Shown here one piece after another: positions 59,274 to 64,000 of a stretch of 64,000 nt of DNA (position 1 is the first letter of the stretch; every line of letters starts with the position of its first letter). Both the position numbers and the translations under genes were made by a program. The DNA comes from Patagioenas fasciata. Taxonomy: Eukaryota > Chordata > Aves > Columbiformes > Columbidae. The stretch is from positions 67,382,552 through 67,446,551 of the forward strand of contig NC_092524.1 of the NCBI RefSeq assembly GCF_037038585.1, read 5' to 3'. A model generated the notes under the pieces. The model had not been told where the DNA came from. It did no database searches and saw only the letters and a list, made by a program, of their open reading frames with translations.

Positions 59274-59690
59274 TCACAGAATCATAGAATCATTTTGTCT
59301 GGAAGAGACCCTCAAGATCATTGAGTCCAACCATTAACCCAACCCTGAGAACCTCATCTCCACGTCTGTTCAACCCCTCCAGGGATGGTGACTCCAGCAC
59401 TGCCCTGGGCAGCCTGTTCCAATGCCCAGCAGCCCTTTCTGGGAAGAAATTGTTCCCCTGATCCAATCTCAACCTCCCTGGTGCAACTTGAGGCCATTTC
59501 CCCTTGTCCTGTCGCTTGTTCCTGGGGAGCAGAGCCCGACCCCCCTGGCTCCAAGCTCCTTCCAGGCAGTTCAGAGATCAGAAGGTCTCCCCTCAGCTCC
59601 TGTTCTCCAGCTGAACCCCCAGGTCCCTCAGCCGCTCCCATCGCACTTGTGCTCCAGCCCCTTCCCCAGCTCCATTCCCTTCTCCCAACT
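59274..59690 (-). repeat. CR1 LINE fragment, subfamily III
   Basis: Antisense copy about 310 bases upstream of the GCH1 CRE, starting CACAGAATCATAGAATCATT. Confidence 0.92.
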
Positions 59691-60457
59691 CTCACTGTCC
59701 TGGGGAGCTTTGAGTCACCAGCAGCAAGATGCATCCACCAGAAAGATCCCAGTGTGAATTTATCCTCCTTCATGACCCATGAGCTCTGCAGACACCTCCT
59801 TGCTGCTCAGGTGTCCTGACGTTTTCATATTCCCACCTGTGGCTCTGGAAATGCGCCACCTCTGATGACGGAGATCAAATATTTCAGGATCTCCCCGGAG
59901 ATCTGGCTGGGATGTCACCCCTGCCAGTGGTTTGAGCATCCTTCATCCCCCAAGCACTTTTGGGGTAAATGTGGGAGACAGAGCGCAGCTTGTCTTTGTC
60001 AACAGCAGCTGTCAGGGCTTTCTGCCCCGGCCTTATGTAGGGTTCAAATGTTATTGAACAAATAAATGCTGGGGTGTGTTGTTTAGAAGGGAGGTCTCCT
60101 CAGGCCAAAGCTATTCTGGGATTTGATGAGATAGAAACAGAGTCTCAAGGTTCGGCTGAGCACAGGATGTGCGCTCCATTGCCCATTGCTGCAAGCAGTG
60201 TAACTAATATTTTCTGAATTGCCAGCAAAATAAATGGCCCAGGTGCTAAGGGACACAGCAAAGCTCTCTGTCTCCACACATGAGCTGTCCCAAAGGCAGC
60301 AGGGGCAAATTCTCCCCACCTTGTGTCTGCAAAATAGTAAATTGCTGGGGAGATAAGGAGGGGAATGAGCTGGCGGAGGGATGGGGCGCGGAACATGACT
60401 CACTGGCTTTCCTCCACCTCCTCCTGGCACAAGAACTGCATTGAACCAAGAAAAGCG

Positions 60458-60500
60458 GAAAAAAAATAAATAAATAAATTTTAAAAAAAGAAAGAAAAAA
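60458..60500. repeat. A-rich (TAAA)n simple repeat
   Basis: An A-run, three TAAA units and a further A/G-rich stretch. Confidence 0.8.
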
Positions 60501-63142
60501 GACCCTGAAACCCAGCAGCAGTAACATGCTCACATTATCATTCGGTTTCCGATCACAGGTTTTATCAGAAGAGAGTCAGGATGACTCAGGTGAAATCAGG
60601 TGGCCAGCACTGGCTTCCAACCAGGCTTTACTGCAGTTTTATTGCCCCGGGCTCTGATTGGGATCAGAAACTGCTGTACCGGAGGGTTTGAAGCCCTGAA
60701 CGCCATCTCCGCTCCTCCCCAGACACCCACCCGGCATCACTTCACAGCCCTCCGAGGATGTCCAAACCCTCCGTGTAACCTAAATGGGTTCCCTTGCCAT
60801 GAAAGCGTACAAAATGTTCACAGGACTCGGGAGAACAACCATCACTTTCCTTTGGATCCAGATCAAGGGTTGGGAACCATTCTTCGGAGCTACAAATCAC
60901 TGTGACCTCTGATCATACGTGTGAAAAAGGGGTTAGTAAAGTGATCCAAGTGTCTTGGCACTCCCTAACCTCTGCTACCTTTATTTTCTTATAAAAGAAG
61001 AAGATAAGCATCCTCCGGAATCACGCCGGACTTTATAGCCGTCTGAACTCCGCAGCTGTGCAAGTTGGTTGTAATTTTTCTCTCATTTATGGGAGGAGAA
61101 GGGCAGTTGACAACTTATTTGCTGGCGTGCGCACTCTGGATTCGCAGAAAACCACTTTTTCTGGGTGTGTTTGAGCTGAGGTTGTGCATGCAGGAGCCAA
61201 TGCTGGCAGTTCTGCTCACAGCATTGGAAAATGCAGAATTATTAGATGCATGTAGTTCAGATAGGCAACAAGGATGTGCTATAACACAGCCCGATTTCCA
61301 GCCATGGAGAAGTCCTCTCACTCCAAAACGCAAACCCACATAGGCTGGGTAAGCAGAAGCACTAACACTCGGCTTTCTTTTTTTTAATATATCCTATGAT
61401 TGTTCCTTATTAATTACATCCCATGTTCTCATGTAGCCTTCCCAAGAATTTTTCTTTGCTATTTCTGATTATATCCAAACAAAACAAAACGCAGGCTATA
61501 AAGCAGAAGAGCAGCAGACGGTGCCATGCAGCAGTGCTAAAAGATACACTGAATTTCCTAGAGGGAATCTGCCCTGTTTCTCTTTCCTGTGCTTGCTCAG
61601 GGCCTCAGGGTTATATTTGCTGTTCAAAGATGGAAGAGAGATTCTTTAAAAAGCAACAAAATAGGGAGTGCAAAAAGCCCTGAGGCTGTAACTTGAATTA
61701 TTTGCAAATGTAGAACAAAGTTTAGAGCAGGTAAAAGCCCAGCGCATCCTCTGGAGGGTACCTGGGGGGTACCAAGATGGGTGCACATGGGTGCTCAATC
61801 CATGGTAACACCCGTCAAAGTCCTCTCTTGTCTTTGAAAGTAGGAAAAATATAAAATACAGACAGGATGGAGTAGGTTTATATTCAGGGTCCTTGAGCTG
61901 TTTTAGTCGAACTTCCTCATGGTTTCAGTGGCATTAAATGGCACCTGGTGGGGAAGGGCTGGAGCATCCTTCCCTGTGTGCCCAAGATGCTCCTCAGGGT
62001 CCGAAGAACTTGGTCCTGAAAGAAACCTCCCCATGCCAAGCTGGCCAAGGATGAAGAAACCCCAGGCAGTCCTCGCCAGGTCAAATGAAGCCATCTAAAG
62101 CAGATTGCAGGGGTAATTTCTGCACTGACAGCTACTCAAAGGCTGAGATAAATCATTCACAAAAGACACCTATTTTTCCTCTGTTGGCTATAAAGTGAGA
62201 GCGTTTAGGACTGGGCTCAGAGCTTAAAGTTCGAGATGATGAATTCCACCTTCTCAAACCATCTGCGTCGGCCCAGCGTATCATTAACAGCTCGGAGAGG
62301 AAAAGAGCGGTGCCGATCGATCCTGCTATTAACATCAAGCCAGAACGTGACCCAAACGTGATCCTTAAATAATAGCTGTGCCCGCAGAGGCGATGGGTGG
62401 CAAATCCTTCCCATGCCCCGGAAAAACAGAAATATCAGCCCCTGGAATCACAGTGCGTCACTTTAAAGAGTGAATCACGAACAATTTCATTCTGTTACCC
62501 ACGATAACAAGCAAAATTGATCACAGGCTCCTAAGATACTACTCTGTTATGGGGGGATTTGTTGCTGGGTAAGGATGGAAGATCCCCAGGGTCTGAGGGG
62601 GTTTTCTGTGGGTGCGATCTGCACTTTAATTCCCCTGGTGAGGTCTCACATTTTAGGGCTGACAGTGGAAGCAAAGGCAGTGGGTTTTCTGCCCCAGCTT
62701 TCCCTTCGTGCCTTCACAGAGCGAGACACAGGACCTCACACCAATACACCCCTCCAGCCTTTGCTCCCTGGAATTCGGAAAACTTCAGAGGGATGGTCTA
62801 TGGGCAGGTCACAGGAGATAAATTCATATTTATGCTTTTCAGAATGCGAAAAGAGCTGTATAACACAAGACTCCAAGGGCTTTGATCCACACGCCAGGCG
62901 CAGACGTGTCCCCGCATCGTTCCCCTCGTTTGCTTCTCACCGTCATCACTCCCAGATCAATAATGCGATTTGTAGACTGGTCTGTTCCCTGGCAACACGT
63001 GGCTTGAAACAATTCCTGCAAATTTCCTCTGCCATTCACCTCCAGTTGAGCCCAGCATCAAGTGGCTCTTTTCTCAGCCCTGGTAGGTGTTTGTGTTTTG
63101 CCTGCCTTTAGGTTAATTAATTACTGATGCATTTATATGTTG

Positions 63143-63828
63143 GAGAGCAGTGTAGGAGAAAGGGACCTGGGGGTCCTGGGGACAGCAGGGTGACCATGAG
63201 CCAGCACTGGGCCCTTGTGGCCAGGAAGGCCAATGGTACCTGGGGTGGGTTAGAAGGGGGTGGTCAGTAGGTCAGAGAGGTTCTCCTGCCCCTCTGCTCT
63301 GCCCTGGGGAGACCACACCTGGAATCTTGTGTCCAGTTGTGGCCCCTCAGTTCCAGAAGGACAGGGAACTGCTGGAGAGAGTCCAGCGCAGCCACCAAGA
63401 TGCTGAAGGGAGTGGAGCATCTCCCGTGTGAGGAAAGGCTGAGGGAGCTGGGGCTCTGGAGCTGGAGAAGAGGAGACTGAGGGGGACTCATTCATGGGGA
63501 TCAATATGGAAAGGGGGAGTGTCAGGAGGATGGAGCCAGGCTCTTCTCGGTGACAACCAGTGACAGGACAAGGGGTAATGGGTACAAACTGGAACACAAG
63601 AGGTTCCACTTAAATATGAGGAGAAACTTCTTCCTGGTGAGGGTGTCAGAGCCTGGCCCAGGCTGCCCAGGGAGGTTGTGGAGTCTCCTTCTGTGCAGCC
63701 ATTCAAACCCGCCTGGACACCTTCCTGTGGAACCTCAGCTGGGTGTTCCTGCTCCATGGGGGGATTGCACTGGATGAGCTTTCCAGGTCCCTTCCAATCC
63801 CTGACATTCTGGGATTCTGTGATTCTGT
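63143..63828 (+). repeat. CR1 LINE fragment, subfamily I (long)
   Basis: A 686-base sense copy starting GGAGAGCAGTGTAGGAGAAA and ending in intact octamers ATTCTGTGATTCTGT. Looks like one of the younger insertions. Confidence 0.94.
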
Positions 63829-64000
63829 ACATGGCAGTGCATCAGCCGGGAGCAGAGAGAAGCAGCCAGGTCTGCTGTTCTCCATCCAAGAGCTCTGTAC
63901 CGCATGAGACATCCAGCCTTCCCAAAGGCAGTTCTCACCGCTGTTGTGTTCTCCTGGGACCAGCCAGCCAGGACCACCAAGTTGAGTTGCTCCATGACCA

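Larger units (their letters stand above)
58966..64000. other. Upstream flank of GCH1
   Basis: Beyond the promoter there are two CR1 copies (59274-59690 minus, 63143-63828 plus) and an A-rich (TAAA)n stretch near 60458-60500. Between them is AT-rich unique sequence with a CpG-containing, conserved-looking segment at about 62130-62540. The next vertebrate gene, WDHD1 (from memory of synteny), is not reached. Open frames such as 62575-63111 match nothing I know. Confidence 0.7.

Noticed and set aside
62575-63111. 178-codon + strand frame upstream of GCH1
   Set aside because: No recognisable domain or conserved motif, Ser/Leu/Arg-rich by composition, and no promoter or splice context.
1-64000. 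CRISPR arrays, bacterial operons, phage or toxin systems
   Set aside because: The window is spliced avian nuclear DNA. The regular short repeats present are CR1 octamers, microsatellites and one minisatellite.

Overview
This is vertebrate genomic DNA, and almost certainly avian. The genes are split by GT-AG introns, and 24 recognisable 3' fragments of CR1 (chicken-repeat-1) non-LTR retrotransposons cover about 8 kb of the window. The copies fall into at least four subfamilies, and some pairs are nearly identical over 200 bases or more. The species cannot be fixed from sequence alone. The GCH1 N-terminus and the CR1 types suggest a bird other than chicken, but this is inference.

Two convergent, tail-to-tail protein-coding genes occupy the window. 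On the + strand, the 3' part of SAMD4A (Smaug1, an RNA-binding translational repressor) runs from inside a long intron at base 1 to a poly(A) signal near 29.92 kb. Ten coding exons (4770-26374) encode the last 463 residues: the SAM domain, the PHAT-like helical region and the conserved C-terminus. A 3'UTR of about 3.6 kb follows. The first roughly 255 codons expected from the mammalian protein lie upstream of the window.

On the - strand, GCH1 (GTP cyclohydrolase I, the first enzyme of tetrahydrobiopterin synthesis) is complete. Exon 1 and a CpG-rich promoter with CRE, CCAAT and TATA elements lie at 58.49-58.96 kb. Six exons encode a full 236-residue enzyme, ending at 39179. A 3'UTR of about 2.2 kb reaches a probable poly(A) site near 37.0 kb.

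The order SAMD4A then GCH1, in these orientations, matches the human 14q22 region from memory. About 7 kb between the two 3' ends and about 5 kb beyond the GCH1 promoter hold CR1 copies, microsatellites and unremarkable sequence. The two genes share no pathway that I can see; they are simply neighbours.

I found no undescribed multi-gene system. The points most worth a second look are: an inverted CR1 pair inside GCH1 intron 4; a 77-base last GCH1 intron whose retention would end the protein just before a zinc ligand; tandem splice acceptors at the first visible SAMD4A exon; a compact CRE-CCAAT-TATA promoter; an unexplained 147-codon open frame in GCH1 intron 1; and several candidate intronic or upstream regulatory segments.
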